Below are positions 1-8,532 of a stretch of DNA of 64,000 nt, piece after piece. The DNA lies in assembly GCF_900249755.1 (NCBI RefSeq), contig NZ_LT976854.1, forward strand, positions 1,197,322 to 1,261,321. The letters run 5' to 3'. The position numbers and the translations under genes were made by a program. The notes beneath the pieces are model-generated. The model did no database searches and was not told the origin of the DNA. It saw only the letters and a program-made list of their open reading frames with translations. The stretch comes from Cupriavidus taiwanensis (GTDB lineage Bacteria > Pseudomonadota > Gammaproteobacteria > Burkholderiales > Burkholderiaceae). Numbering within the stretch: the stretch's first letter is position 1; the number at the start of each line of letters is the position of its first letter.

Positions 1-2
1 CC

Positions 3-500
3 TACGCGGTCAAGGTGCTGAAGGTGCCGCAGGCCGACGGCTTTGTCGCCGGCATGGCGGGCGGCTGCGCCATCATGGTGTTCGCGCCGCTGGTGGGGCT
101 GCTGGCGGACCGCATCGGCCGGCGCGTGCTGCTGAGCGGCTCGGCGCTGCTGATCCTGGTGCTGGCCTGGCCCATGTTCGCGTATATCAACCACGTGCCG
201 GGCCTGGCCTCGCTGCTGGTGTTCCAGCTGGTGTTCGGGGTGCTGATCGCCACCTACACCGGCCCGATCCTGGCGGCCTTCTCCGAGCTGTTCCCGGCGC
301 GCGTGCTGTCGACCGGCCTGTCGGTGGCCTACAACTTCGCGGTGACGATCTTCGGCGGCTTTGCCTCGTTCATCATCACCTGGCTGATCGCCACCACCGG
401 CAGCAGCATGGCGCCGGCCATCTACGTGATGATCGCCGCCGCCATCAGCCTGGTCGGCACCCGCTTCGTGCGCGAACCTTCCTACCTGCAATCACGCTGA
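3..500 (+). CDS. MFS transporter, MHS (metabolite:H+ symporter) type, C-terminal part
   Basis: Only the last ~165 residues are in the window; the gene starts upstream. The frame is open from base 3 and ends with TGA at 498-500. About five hydrophobic segments are visible, with the loop motif GLLADRIGRR after the first one (the MFS loop motif repeated in the second half of sugar and MHS porters) and the segment ELFPARVLSTGLSVAYNFAV, which is typical of MHS-family symporters (ProP/KgtP/ShiA relatives). It probably imports a small organic acid or zwitterion with protons. The amidohydrolase ATG lies one base after its stop, so the two are almost certainly translated from one mRNA and the substrate may be a precursor for that enzyme. 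Which substrate cannot be told. Confidence 0.88.
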   Translation, partial: YAVKVLKVPQADGFVAGMAGGCAIMVFAPLVGLLADRIGRRVLLSGSALLILVLAWPMFAYINHVPGLASLLVFQLVFGVLIATYTGPILAAFSELFPARVLSTGLSVAYNFAVTIFGGFASFIITWLIATTGSSMAPAIYVMIAAAISLVGTRFVREPSYLQSR

Positions 501-501
501 C

Positions 502-1740
502 ATGTCCCAGAACACCCAGATCCTTTTCCACGGCGGCGACGTGCTCGAACCCGGCACGGGCGAGCTGCTGCGCGGCCACGACGTGCTGGTCGAAGGCGAG
601 CGCATCGCCGCGGTCGGGCCCGCCATCGATGCGCCCCACGCCCAGCGCATCGACGCGCGCGGCAAGACCGTGATGCCCGGCCTGATCGACTGCCACGTGC
701 ACGTGCTGGCGTCGCTGGCCAACCTCGGCCTGAACGCGGTGCAGCCCAATGTGCTGGTGGCGATCCGCGCCCTGCCGATCATGCAGCGCATGCTGGAGCG
801 CGGCTTTACCACGGTGCGCGATGCCGGCGGCGCCGACTGGGGCCTGTCGCAGGCGGTCGCCACCGGGCTGGTGCCGGGCCCGCGCATCTTTGCCTCGGGC
901 AAGGCGCTGTCGCAGACCGGCGGGCATGGCGACTTCCGCCCGCGCTCCGATGTGCTCGAGCCGTGCTCGTGCGCCTTCCGCGCCGGCGCCATTGCGCGCG
1001 TGGCCGATGGCGTGGACGCGGTGCGGCTGGCGGTGCGCGAGGAAATCCAGAAGGGCGCGACCCAGATCAAGATCATGGCGTCGGGCGGCGTGGCGTCGCC
1101 GACCGACCCGATCGGCAACACCCAGTACAGCGAGGACGAAATCCGCGCCATCGTGGCCGAGGCCGAGGCCGCGCAGACCTACGTGATGGCCCACGCCTAC
1201 ACCGGCCGCGCCATCACGCGCGCGGTACGCTGCGGCGTGCGCACCATCGAGCATGGCAACCTGGTCGACCGCGCCGCCGCCGACGAGATGCGCCGCCACG
1301 GCGCCTTCGTCGTGCCGACGCTGGTCACCTACGACGCGCTGGCGCGCGACGGCGCCCGCCTGGGCCTGCCGCCCGAATCGGTCGCCAAGATCGAGACCGT
1401 GCGCCAGGCCGGCCGCGACTCGCTGCGCATTTATGCCGATGCCGGCGTGCCGATGGGATATGGATCGGACCTGCTCGGCGAGATGCACGATTACCAGGCC
1501 GACGAATTCCGCATCCGCGCCGAACTGCTGGGCAACCTGGAAGCGATCCGCTCGGCCACCTCGATCGCCGCGGCCATATTGCAGCGCGAAGGCGAACTGG
1601 GCACCACGCGCGCCGGCGCGCTGGCCGACCTGCTGCTGGTCGACGGCAACCCGCTCGCCGACATCAGCCTGATCGCCGGCCAGGGCGAACGGCTGAGCGT
1701 GGTGATGCAGGCGGGCCGCATCCACCGCCGCGCCGGCTGA
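502..1740 (+). CDS. metal-dependent amidohydrolase (imidazolonepropionase/prolidase-like)
   Basis: A 412-residue cytosolic member of the amidohydrolase superfamily with the full binuclear ligand set in order. There is HVH at 65-67 after the PGLIDCH strand, Lys190 (IKIMASGGV, the likely carbamylated lysine), His231 (MAHAYT), His251 (IEHGN) and the catalytic Asp323 (YGSD). An N-terminal beta-sandwich domain (residues ~1-60) and its C-terminal completion (LADLLLVDGNPLADI) flank the barrel, as in imidazolonepropionase-related and Xaa-Pro dipeptidase-like amidohydrolases. It hydrolyses an amide or cyclic amide; the substrate is unknown. It starts one base after the transporter stop, so import and hydrolysis look coupled. 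No signal peptide is visible. Confidence 0.92.
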   Translation: MSQNTQILFHGGDVLEPGTGELLRGHDVLVEGERIAAVGPAIDAPHAQRIDARGKTVMPGLIDCHVHVLASLANLGLNAVQPNVLVAIRALPIMQRMLERGFTTVRDAGGADWGLSQAVATGLVPGPRIFASGKALSQTGGHGDFRPRSDVLEPCSCAFRAGAIARVADGVDAVRLAVREEIQKGATQIKIMASGGVASPTDPIGNTQYSEDEIRAIVAEAEAAQTYVMAHAYTGRAITRAVRCGVRTIEHGNLVDRAAADEMRRHGAFVVPTLVTYDALARDGARLGLPPESVAKIETVRQAGRDSLRIYADAGVPMGYGSDLLGEMHDYQADEFRIRAELLGNLEAIRSATSIAAAILQREGELGTTRAGALADLLLVDGNPLADISLIAGQGERLSVVMQAGRIHRRAG

Positions 1741-1837
1741 GCCGGCTGCCGCCCGCCCGATGCCGCGGGCGGCCCGCTCCATCCGCCGACACATGCCGGC
1801 GGTCTATCATGGCGGCATCTCCGGCCCGGACGCCCCC

Positions 1838-2740
1838 ATGCGCATTTCCCCGCTCCCGCCCCTGCCCAACCTGGTCGCCTTTGAAGCCGCGATGCGGCAC
1901 GGCAGCTTTACCCGCGCCGCGGCCGAACTGCACCTGACGCAGAGCGCGATCAGCCGCCAGGTGGCGCAGCTGGAACGCTTCCTGGGGCGCAAGCTGTTTA
2001 TCCGCGAGCCGCGCGCGCTGCGCCTGACCGTCAGCGGGCAACGCTATGCCGAGGTGGTGCAGCGCCTGCTGGTCGGCTGCGCCGAGGCCACCGAAGACGT
2101 GATGAAGGTGCGCAGCCACACCGCGCTGACGGTGGCGTGCTCCAGCGGCGTCGCGGTGCTGTGGCTGACGCCGCGGCTGGCGTCGTTCCGCGCCGCCCAC
2201 CCCGAGATCCAGCTGCGCCTGACCGTCAACGACAGCCTGTCGGCGCTGTCGCCGGCGGAGTTCGACATCGGCCTGTACTACCTGCGCGAAGGACCGCCGC
2301 CCGGGCTGGCCGCGCGCCGGTTGTACGGCGAGGAAGTGTTCCCGGTCTGCACGCCGGGCTATCTCGGCGGGCGCACGCTGGCGCCGTCCGACCTGGCCGG
2401 CGAGACCCTGCTGATGCTCGACGACGGCCAGCGCCAGTGGATGTCGTGGCAGACCTGGCTGGCCCACCAGGGACTGCCCGATGCCACGCCGCGCAACGTG
2501 CTGACCTCGAACCAGTATCCGATCCTGCTGCAGCTGGCCATGGAAGGCCAGGGCATCGCGCTCGGCTGGCGCCACATGATCGACGCCTGCCTGCGCGACG
2601 GCCTGCTGGTGCGCGCCTGCGACGCCAGCGCCAGCCTGGGCGGCGGCTACTACGCGGTATGGCCGCGCGACCGCATGGAACCGGCCGCGGCGCGCGCCTT
2701 CCGCAACTGGCTGGTGCGGCAGGCGACGGCCGCCTCGTGA
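1838..2740 (+). CDS. LysR-family transcriptional regulator (GcvA-like)
   Basis: A 300-residue LysR regulator. The N-terminal winged helix is clear: PLPNLVAFEAAMRHGSFTRA, then TQSAISRQVAQLE as recognition helix and the LTVSGQRY wing. It is followed by a two-lobed co-inducer domain of normal length. The frame stays open to 1760, but the ATG at 1838 puts the HTH at the usual distance from the N-terminus, so that start is chosen. The gene lies ~100 bases after the amidohydrolase on the same strand and converges, with a 4-base gap, on the Bug gene. It may control either neighbour. A palindromic T-N11-A site upstream of the Bug gene (3782-3797) is a candidate target. Inducer unknown. Confidence 0.9.
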   Translation: MRISPLPPLPNLVAFEAAMRHGSFTRAAAELHLTQSAISRQVAQLERFLGRKLFIREPRALRLTVSGQRYAEVVQRLLVGCAEATEDVMKVRSHTALTVACSSGVAVLWLTPRLASFRAAHPEIQLRLTVNDSLSALSPAEFDIGLYYLREGPPPGLAARRLYGEEVFPVCTPGYLGGRTLAPSDLAGETLLMLDDGQRQWMSWQTWLAHQGLPDATPRNVLTSNQYPILLQLAMEGQGIALGWRHMIDACLRDGLLVRACDASASLGGGYYAVWPRDRMEPAAARAFRNWLVRQATAAS

Positions 2741-2744
2741 AGGC

Positions 2745-3716
2745 TCAGGAGCCCGCCTTGTAGTTGGTGTCCTTGACGATCTTCGCCCACCTTGCCGCGT
2801 CCTCGGCAATGACCGCGGCGAACTGTTCCGGGGTGCCGCCCATCACGTCATAGTCGATCGCGGCCAGCCGTTGCTTGATGTCGGGCTGCGCCAGGATGCG
2901 GTTCATTTCCTGGTTCAGCCGCGTGACGATTTCCTTCGGCGTGCCGGCCGGCGCCAGCAGTCCGGCCCACGAGTTGAACGCCATGCCGTCGAAACCGGCT
3001 TCCTGCATGGTCGGCACGTCCGGCAGCGCGGGCGAGCGCTTGGACGCGAACACCGCCAGCGGGCGCAGCTTGCCGGCCTTGATCATCGCCATGCCGTTGA
3101 ACGGGTCGATGGTCATGTCGACCTCGCCCGCGACCACCGCCTGCATCTGCGGGCCGGTGCCGCGGTACGACACGCTGACCACGTCGGGAGTGCCCGCCGC
3201 GCTCTTGAAGGTGGCCCCGATCAGCTCGATCATGCTGCTGCCGGCCGACAGGCTCAGCGGTCGGGATTTCGCCTTGGCCAGCGCCACGAACTCCTGCACG
3301 GTCCTGGCCGGGACCGACGGGTGCACCACCATCACGAAGCCGATATTGCTGATCTGCGAGATCGGCGCGAAGCTCTTCAGCGGCTCATAGCCGGCCTTGT
3401 ACAGCACCGGGCTGAGCGTCTGCGCGCCGGCCGAGTTGAGCAGCAGCGTATAGCCGTCGGGCGCCGCGCGCGCCACCACGTCGGTGCCGATGATGCCGTT
3501 GGCGCCGGGACGGTTCTCCACCACCACCGACTGCTTCAGCGCCTCGCCCAGCTTCTGCGAGATCAGCCGCGCCACCACGTCGGTGGCGCCGCCGGGGGCG
3601 AATGGCACCACCATGCGGATCGGCTTGCTGGGGTAGGTATCGCTCCAGGCCAGCGCGGGCATGGCGCCCAGCACGGCGGCGCACAGCATCAGGCGGCGGC
3701 GCAGGTTTGGTTTCAT
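2745..3716 (-). CDS. Bug-family (TctC-like) periplasmic solute-binding protein
   Basis: 323 residues with a Sec-type signal peptide (charged MKPNLRRR, hydrophobic stretch, cleavage around ALAWS-DTYP). The typical Bug opening YPSKPIRMVVPFAPGGATDV follows. Other family marks are ENRPGANGIIGTD and PDGYTLLLNSAG, the strand-loop elements that hold a carboxylate ligand through two water molecules in characterised Bug proteins. No TctA/TctB membrane genes are nearby, so it is an orphan receptor, as most Bug proteins of this order are. The start has a good ribosome site (CAGGAGAC, 8 bases before ATG). It converges on the LysR gene; a LysR-type palindrome lies ~66 bases before its start. Confidence 0.93.
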   Translation of the reverse strand: MKPNLRRRLMLCAAVLGAMPALAWSDTYPSKPIRMVVPFAPGGATDVVARLISQKLGEALKQSVVVENRPGANGIIGTDVVARAAPDGYTLLLNSAGAQTLSPVLYKAGYEPLKSFAPISQISNIGFVMVVHPSVPARTVQEFVALAKAKSRPLSLSAGSSMIELIGATFKSAAGTPDVVSVSYRGTGPQMQAVVAGEVDMTIDPFNGMAMIKAGKLRPLAVFASKRSPALPDVPTMQEAGFDGMAFNSWAGLLAPAGTPKEIVTRLNQEMNRILAQPDIKQRLAAIDYDVMGGTPEQFAAVIAEDAARWAKIVKDTNYKAGS

Positions 3717-4038
3717 CGGGGGTGTCTCCTGAATGGCGGTGGTTGGAAGCAGGGCCGGCAGCTAGGGTGGCGCCTGCCATTATTCATAGTTATGAATTTA
3801 ATTTTACGCACATAAACTTTACCGTCAATTCAGGGTATATGCGGACAGCGCAGGCGGTGAAGTGCTGCGTGGAAGACGCAGCAACGGCGGGAGGCGGATT
3901 TTCGCCATGGCATATGCCTTGCGTTTGCTGGACGTCAGGAAATCAGAGCGCAGCGCTTGCGCTGGGTCTGGAGCATGCGCCGTTGATTCCGGAGCGGAAC
4001 CATCGCACGCATTCGACGCAATTCACAGGAGATCAGCC
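3717..4038. other. intergenic region between divergent Bug and DUF2795 genes
   Basis: A 322-base gap without a convincing gene. It holds the AT-rich LysR-type palindrome (3782-3797), presumably within the Bug promoter. It also has a perfect 8-bp stem-loop at 3863-3883 (TGCTGCGT, 5-base loop, ACGCAGCA) with no following U-tract, and a purine-rich ribosome site (CACAGGAGAT) just before the small gene at 4039. An open frame from 3862 runs into that gene, but its upstream part lacks coding character. Confidence 0.5.
3782..3797. promoter_or_regulatory. palindromic T-N11-A site upstream of the Bug gene
   Basis: ATTCATA-GT-TATGAAT is a perfect 7-2-7 inverted repeat in an AT-rich stretch (3780-3830) of otherwise GC-rich DNA. 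It contains the T-N11-A arrangement of LysR-type operators and lies 66-81 bases before the Bug start codon. The likely binder is the LysR regulator at 1838-2740. Binding is inferred. Confidence 0.45.
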
Positions 4039-4275
4039 ATGGCAAATGACAAGCGTCCGCACGGCAATCCGCGCATGGATCGATGGGATCCGGCCGCCCT
4101 TGATCAGGCGCTGCGCGGGCTGGACTATCCCGCAACGCGTGGCGCGTTGGTTTCTACCGCGCGCGACAACAACGCGGATGACGCGATCGTGGATGCCCTG
4201 CTGGGCATACCCGAGCGGAACTACCAGGATGCCGCCGAAGTATCGGCAGCCGTTGCGCGGCACCTTGGCAAGTAG
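4039..4275 (+). CDS. DUF2795-type small protein
   Basis: A 78-residue soluble protein. Its body (RWDPAALDQALRGLDYPATR, ALVSTARDNNADDAIVDALL, GIPERNYQDAAEVSAAVARHL) has the look of DUF2795: a short helical domain in which a run of small and acidic residues is followed by a loop and an Ala-rich helix. The function of the family is unknown. The ATG at 4039 has a strong ribosome site (AGGAG, 7 bases upstream), which rules out the longer frame from 3862. It is followed by a convergent hypothetical gene whose stop lies 40 bases away. Confidence 0.72.
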   Translation: MANDKRPHGNPRMDRWDPAALDQALRGLDYPATRGALVSTARDNNADDAIVDALLGIPERNYQDAAEVSAAVARHLGK

Positions 4276-4314
4276 CGGCGACCACCCTGCTTGCCACGGC
4301 CCCTGCGCTGGATG

Positions 4315-4722
4315 TCAGCGTCGGTCGTGGTACAGCGGATCCAGATCGTGGCGGAACAGCTTGCGCAGCGGAACGGGATACTGGAATGCCAGCACGGGCT
4401 CCAGCGCGTCCCGCTGCTGCCGGAACACCTCGAACAGGCGGCGCCTGCCGCCGCTGTCCCAGCCAAAGACATAGACGTAGGCGCTGCCCCGCCATACCAG
4501 CGTTTCGGCGCCGAACGGCGGACCCACGTCGGCAAGCGGGCAATAGCGGGCACAAAGCGCCAGCGCAGCCTGTTCCGGCCCGGTGGGCGCGGGCTTCGCG
4601 TCTGTTTCAAACGGCACGCCCAGACCGGGGGCGAGCGACAAAGGGGGACCGTTGGGGTGTAAAGGGGGACCGTTGGGGTGTGCAGGCGCAAGGCGGTGAA
4701 CTGGCGACTGGTGGGCAGGCAC
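4315..4722 (-). CDS. hypothetical protein with a tandem PNGPPLH repeat
   Basis: 135 residues, GTG start at 4722 with an excellent ribosome site (AAAAGGAG, 7 bases before GTG), which makes this unusual start credible. The first ~35 residues are Pro-rich and contain HPNGPPL twice in tandem, encoded by an exact 21-base DNA duplication (4640-4681). From about residue 38 the codons show strong G/C third-base preference and the sequence looks globular (ETLVWRGSAYVYVFGW, LFEVFRQQRDALEPVLAFQ). No signal peptide or membrane segment is visible. I do not recognise a family. It converges on the DUF2795 gene and is divergent from the cyclase gene. Confidence 0.6.
   Translation of the reverse strand: MPAHQSPVHRLAPAHPNGPPLHPNGPPLSLAPGLGVPFETDAKPAPTGPEQAALALCARYCPLADVGPPFGAETLVWRGSAYVYVFGWDSGGRRRLFEVFRQQRDALEPVLAFQYPVPLRKLFRHDLDPLYHDRR
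4640..4681. repeat. exact 21-bp tandem duplication
   Basis: Two perfect adjacent copies of a 21-base unit (AAAGGGGGACCGTTGGGGTG plus T) at 4640-4660 and 4661-4681. The unit length is a multiple of three, so it adds a seven-residue repeat to the N-terminal region of the minus-strand hypothetical protein without breaking its frame. Confidence 0.9.
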
Positions 4723-4784
4723 GGTCTCACTCCTTTTTCTTTTGATAGTTCGATATCGAGCGCTACCGGCAGCGGCCGATCAAA

Positions 4785-4799
4785 CGCGAATGATTCGCG
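4785..4799. promoter_or_regulatory. perfect palindrome CGCGAAT-G-ATTCGCG
   Basis: A 15-base inverted repeat with one central base, between the divergent GTG-start hypothetical gene and the cyclase operon. It looks like a dimeric repressor site; there is no regulator gene next to it to assign. Confidence 0.35.
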
Positions 4800-4824
4800 C
4801 TATCGCTTCGCGGCTCTCCTAAAA

Positions 4825-4862
4825 GAAAGCGCCCGCGGGTTGGACCTGGCGGGCGGGCTTTC
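4825..4862. terminator. stem-loop, possible terminator
   Basis: GAAAGC+GCCCGC pairs with GCGGGC+GCTTTC (two-base bulge, 12-base loop). Read on the minus strand it is followed by a short U-rich run (CTTTCTTTTA), so it could stop leftward transcription. No gene ends here, so the role is unclear. Confidence 0.3.
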
Positions 4863-5014
4863 CTGGGTGCGGACGGGCGCATTTCGGACAGGGCCGATAT
4901 TGCCCTGCTATGTCGGTGGCAGCATATCCCCCTAAAGCACTACGGCGGCCGCGGCGCAGCCCCGCCACATCCGACCCGCCTTGCCACCTCCCGCTATCCC
5001 GCCTGTAATAGGCT

Positions 5015-5037
5015 TAGGTACCGACACATAGGTACCG
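5015..5037. promoter_or_regulatory. direct repeat TAGGTACCG x2 before the cyclase gene
   Basis: Two copies of TAGGTACCG, 14 bases apart start to start and each holding the GGTACC palindrome, end 30 bases before the cyclase ATG. They may be activator or repressor sites; this is inference. Confidence 0.3.
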
Positions 5038-5067
5038 TCAAGCTGGCAACGACGGCCGGGAGGCGAC

Positions 5068-8000
5068 ATGCGCTGCAGCCAATGCGGCTTCGGCAACCTT
5101 GCTGGCGCCAACTTCTGTGAGGCGTGCGGGGCGCGGCTTGTCCGCGTCTGCCCGCAATGCGGGGCCGAGGCCACCGCTGCAGCGCGGTTCTGCCGCGTCT
5201 GCGGCGTCGGCCTGCCGGACGCGCCCGCCGCGGCAGGGCCCGCCGCGCCGCGCCAGGACAGCCCGGCGCCGGTCCACTACACCCCGCCGCACCTTGCCGG
5301 GCGCATCCTGGCCGAGCAGGCGGCGATGGAAGCCCGCGGCGAGACCGCCGGCGAGCGCAAGACCATCACCGCGCTGTTTGCCGACATGGCCGGTTCCACC
5401 GCGCTGACCCAGGACCTGGACCCGGAGGACGCGCGCCGGCTGATCGATCCGGTGGTGACGCTGATGATGGAGGCGGTCCACCACTACGAGGGCTATGTCG
5501 CCAAGTTTCTGGGCGACGGCATCCTGGCGCTGTTCGGCGCGCCCATCGCGCACGAGGACCACGCGCTGCGCGCGCTGTACGCCGCGCTGCGGATGCAGGA
5601 TGCAATGCACCGGCACAGCGACCGCGTGCGCCTGGAGCAAGGCATTCCGCTGCAGGTGCGCATCGGCATCCATACCGGCGAAGTGGTGGTGCGTTCGATC
5701 CGCAAGGACGACCTGCACACCGACTACGATCCGGTCGGGCGTACCATCCATATCGCCTCGCGCATGGAGGGCATTGCCACGCCGGCGTCGATCCTGGTGA
5801 GCGAGTCGACCCACAAGCTGACCGAAGGCTATTTCGAGTTCACGGCGCTGGGCACCACCAGCGTGAAGGGCGTGCGCGAGCCGCTGGCGGTGTACGAGGT
5901 GATCGGCCCCGGGGCCTTGCGCACGCGGCTGCAGGTGGCCGCGCATCGCGGCCTGGCGCGCTTTGTCGGGCGCCAGGACGAGCTTGCGCACCTGAACGCG
6001 GCGCTGGAGCAGGCCAAGTCCGGCCATGGGCGCATCGTCGCGGTGGTCGGCGAGGCCGGCGTCGGCAAGTCGCGGCTGTTCCATGAATTCAAGGTCAGGT
6101 CGCAGCAGGGCTGCCTGGCGCTGGAGACGTTCTCGGTGTCGCACGGCAAGGCCTTTGCCTACCTGCCGCTGATCGAGATGCTGAAGAACTATTTCCAGAT
6201 CACCGCGCACGACGGCGACCGCGCCTGCCGCGAGAAGGTGACCGGCAGGCTGCTGACGCTGGACCGCTCGCTGGAAGAGCACCTGCCCTACCTGCTCTAC
6301 CTGCTCGGCGTGGTCGAGCCCGACTCGCCGCTGCCGACCATGGACCCGGCGCTGCGGCGCCAGCGCACCTTCGACGCGATTGCGCGGCTGCTGGTCCGCG
6401 AAAGCCAGAACCAGCCGCTGGAGGTCATCTTCGAGGACCTGCAATGGCTGGACGGCGAGACCGAGGCCTTCCTCAACATGCTGGTCGACCATGTGCCCGG
6501 CGCGCGCATCGTGCTGCTGGTGAACTACCGGCCGGAGTACAGCCATCGCTGGGACGCCGGCGGTTATTACTCGCAACTGCGGCTGCAGCCGCTGGGACAG
6601 GCCGAGGCGCAGGAACTGCTGACCGCGCTGCTCGGCGACGATCCCAGCCTGGTACCGCTGAAGCGGCTGATCCTCGACAAGACCGAAGGCAATCCCTTCT
6701 TCATGGAGGAAGTGGTCCAGACCCTGGCCGAGGAAGGCGCGCTGCTGGGCCAGCCCGGCAGCTACCGCATCGAGAAGGCGCCGACGCTGCTGCACATCCC
6801 CACCACCGTGCAGGGGGTGCTGGCCGCCCGTATCGACCGGCTGCCGCTGGCGCAGAAAGAACTGCTGCAGACCCTCGCCGTGATCGGCAAGGAGTTTCCG
6901 CTGGGCCTGGTGCTGCGCGTCACCGGCCTGCCGGAAGCGCGGCTCCATCCGCTGCTGCGCGACCTGCAGAGCGCCGATTTCATCTACGAACGCCCGGCCT
7001 TCCCCGAAGTGGAGTACGCCTTCAAGCACGCGCTGACCCAGGAGGTGGCCGGCAGCTCGCTGCTGACCGAGCGCCGCAGCGCGCTGCATGAAAGCTCCGC
7101 GCAGGCGATCGAGGCGATGTTCCACGGCCGGCTCAAGGACTATTGCAGCGAACTGGCCCACCACTACAGCCACAGCGGCAACGTGCCGAAGGCGGTCGAG
7201 TACCTGCACTGCGCCGGCCAGCAGGCGCTGCAGCGTTCCGCGCAGGAGGAAGCGATCCGGCATCTCAGCGAGGCCATCAGCCTGCTCAAGCGCCAGCCCG
7301 ACAGCACCGAGCGCGCGCGCCTGGAGCTGACGCTGCTGCTGACGCTGGGGCCCGCGCTGATCGCGGCGCGCGGCCAGGCCTCGCCGGAAGTCGAGGCGAA
7401 TTACCGGCGCGCGATGTCGCTGTGCGAGCAAGGCCGGCAGACGCCCTATGTGTTCTCGGCGCAGCTGGGCATGTGGGCGTTCTACCAGCTGCGCGCGCAA
7501 TACCAGGTGTCGCTGCCGCTGGCCCGGCGCCTGCTGGCGCTTGCCACCGAGTCGCAAAAGCCCAAGCAGCTCGCCGAAGGCCATCGCGCGCTGGGCGCCA
7601 CGCTGTTCCGCCTGGGCCTGCTGGAAGAGGCGCGCGCGCATATGGAGGCGGTGCTGGCCGTGCCGCACCCCGAGCATTCCGCCTACGACTTCCTGACTGG
7701 CTACGGCCGCGACCCGATGGTCCATGCCACCAGCACGCTGGCGTGGATCCTGTGGTACCAGGGCTTTGCCGACCAGGCCCTGGCGCGCAGCCGCGAGGCG
7801 CTGGCGCTGGCCCGCGCGCGCCCGGATGCGTACAACCTGGCGCTGTGCCTCGTGTTTGCCGCGGAACAGTACCGGTGGCGCCGGGATCCCGCGCAGGCCA
7901 GGGAGTATGCGGAAGCCGCCATTGCCATTTCCTGCGAGCAGGGCTTCCCGATCTACCTGGCATGGGGCACCGTGCTGCAGGGCTGGGCGTTGTCCGAGCA

Positions 8001-8532
8001 GGGCAGCCACGAGGAAGGCATCGCGCTGATGCGGCGCGGCCTGGCCGCCTACGAGGCCACCGGCGGCGAGCTCGGCATGCCGAACCTGCTGGCGATGCTG
8101 GCGCAGGCCTGCGGCAAGGCCGGCCAGCCGGCCGCGGCGCTGGATGTGCTGACGCGCGCGCAGGCCATGGTGGAAGAGACCGGCGAACGGCTCGATGAAG
8201 CCGCGGTCTGCCGGCTGCGGGGCGACATGCTGCTGCAGCTGGCCGGACCGGATGCCGGCGCCGCCGTCATCCATGAAGCCGAGGCCTGCTACCAGCACGC
8301 GCTGGCGGTTGCGCACGGCCAGGGTGCCAGGCCGCTGGAACTGCTGGCCGCGCTCAGCCTGGCCCGGCTGTGGCAGCGGCAGGGCAAGGGCGACGCCGCG
8401 CGCGAGATGCTGGCGCGCGTGCACGGCAGCTTCAGCGAGGGCACCGATAGCGCCGACTGGCTGCAGGCACAGGCACTGCTTGCCGAACTCGCGGGGCACC
8501 CGGCCCGCGACACGGGCCCCGCGCGCGCATGA
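5068..8532 (+). CDS. adenylate cyclase with double zinc ribbon, STAND/AAA ATPase and TPR domains
   Basis: 1154 residues. Order: two zinc ribbons (Cys3/6/17/20 and 28/31/42/45), linker, class III cyclase domain (~95-275), ATPase (~298-560) with Walker A GEAGVGKS at 328-335 and Walker B VIFEDLQWLD at ~453-462, then an all-helical TPR-like region to the end. In the cyclase both metal-binding aspartates (Asp106, Asp150) are present. Lys146 and Asp221 sit where adenine-specifying residues lie, so cAMP is the expected product. The transition-state Arg232 is kept, but the usual Asn is His228. Ribosome site GGGAGG before the ATG. The last four bases overlap the HD gene. The architecture suggests a cytosolic sensor whose ATPase/TPR part gates the cyclase. 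Confidence 0.92.
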   Translation: MRCSQCGFGNLAGANFCEACGARLVRVCPQCGAEATAAARFCRVCGVGLPDAPAAAGPAAPRQDSPAPVHYTPPHLAGRILAEQAAMEARGETAGERKTITALFADMAGSTALTQDLDPEDARRLIDPVVTLMMEAVHHYEGYVAKFLGDGILALFGAPIAHEDHALRALYAALRMQDAMHRHSDRVRLEQGIPLQVRIGIHTGEVVVRSIRKDDLHTDYDPVGRTIHIASRMEGIATPASILVSESTHKLTEGYFEFTALGTTSVKGVREPLAVYEVIGPGALRTRLQVAAHRGLARFVGRQDELAHLNAALEQAKSGHGRIVAVVGEAGVGKSRLFHEFKVRSQQGCLALETFSVSHGKAFAYLPLIEMLKNYFQITAHDGDRACREKVTGRLLTLDRSLEEHLPYLLYLLGVVEPDSPLPTMDPALRRQRTFDAIARLLVRESQNQPLEVIFEDLQWLDGETEAFLNMLVDHVPGARIVLLVNYRPEYSHRWDAGGYYSQLRLQPLGQAEAQELLTALLGDDPSLVPLKRLILDKTEGNPFFMEEVVQTLAEEGALLGQPGSYRIEKAPTLLHIPTTVQGVLAARIDRLPLAQKELLQTLAVIGKEFPLGLVLRVTGLPEARLHPLLRDLQSADFIYERPAFPEVEYAFKHALTQEVAGSSLLTERRSALHESSAQAIEAMFHGRLKDYCSELAHHYSHSGNVPKAVEYLHCAGQQALQRSAQEEAIRHLSEAISLLKRQPDSTERARLELTLLLTLGPALIAARGQASPEVEANYRRAMSLCEQGRQTPYVFSAQLGMWAFYQLRAQYQVSLPLARRLLALATESQKPKQLAEGHRALGATLFRLGLLEEARAHMEAVLAVPHPEHSAYDFLTGYGRDPMVHATSTLAWILWYQGFADQALARSREALALARARPDAYNLALCLVFAAEQYRWRRDPAQAREYAEAAIAISCEQGFPIYLAWGTVLQGWALSEQGSHEEGIALMRRGLAAYEATGGELGMPNLLAMLAQACGKAGQPAAALDVLTRAQAMVEETGERLDEAAVCRLRGDMLLQLAGPDAGAAVIHEAEACYQHALAVAHGQGARPLELLAALSLARLWQRQGKGDAAREMLARVHGSFSEGTDSADWLQAQALLAELAGHPARDTGPARA

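Larger units (their letters stand above)
4723..5067. other. intergenic region upstream of the cyclase gene
   Basis: A 345-base divergent region without a credible gene. It contains a perfect 7-1-7 palindrome (4785-4799), a 12-bp interrupted stem-loop (4825-4862), and a 9-base direct repeat TAGGTACCG at 5015-5023 and 5029-5037, just before the cyclase ribosome site GGGAGG. These elements are the likely control region of the cyclase operon. Confidence 0.5.

Noticed and set aside
4640..4681. Tandem repeat as the end of an insertion sequence (IS21-like multiple terminal repeats)
   Set aside because: No transposase, no matching inverted end nearby, and the repeat is in frame within a gene with a strong ribosome site.
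5038..8499. A 1153-codon minus-strand frame opposite the cyclase
   Set aside because: Same reason; the plus strand has zinc ribbons, cyclase and Walker motifs.
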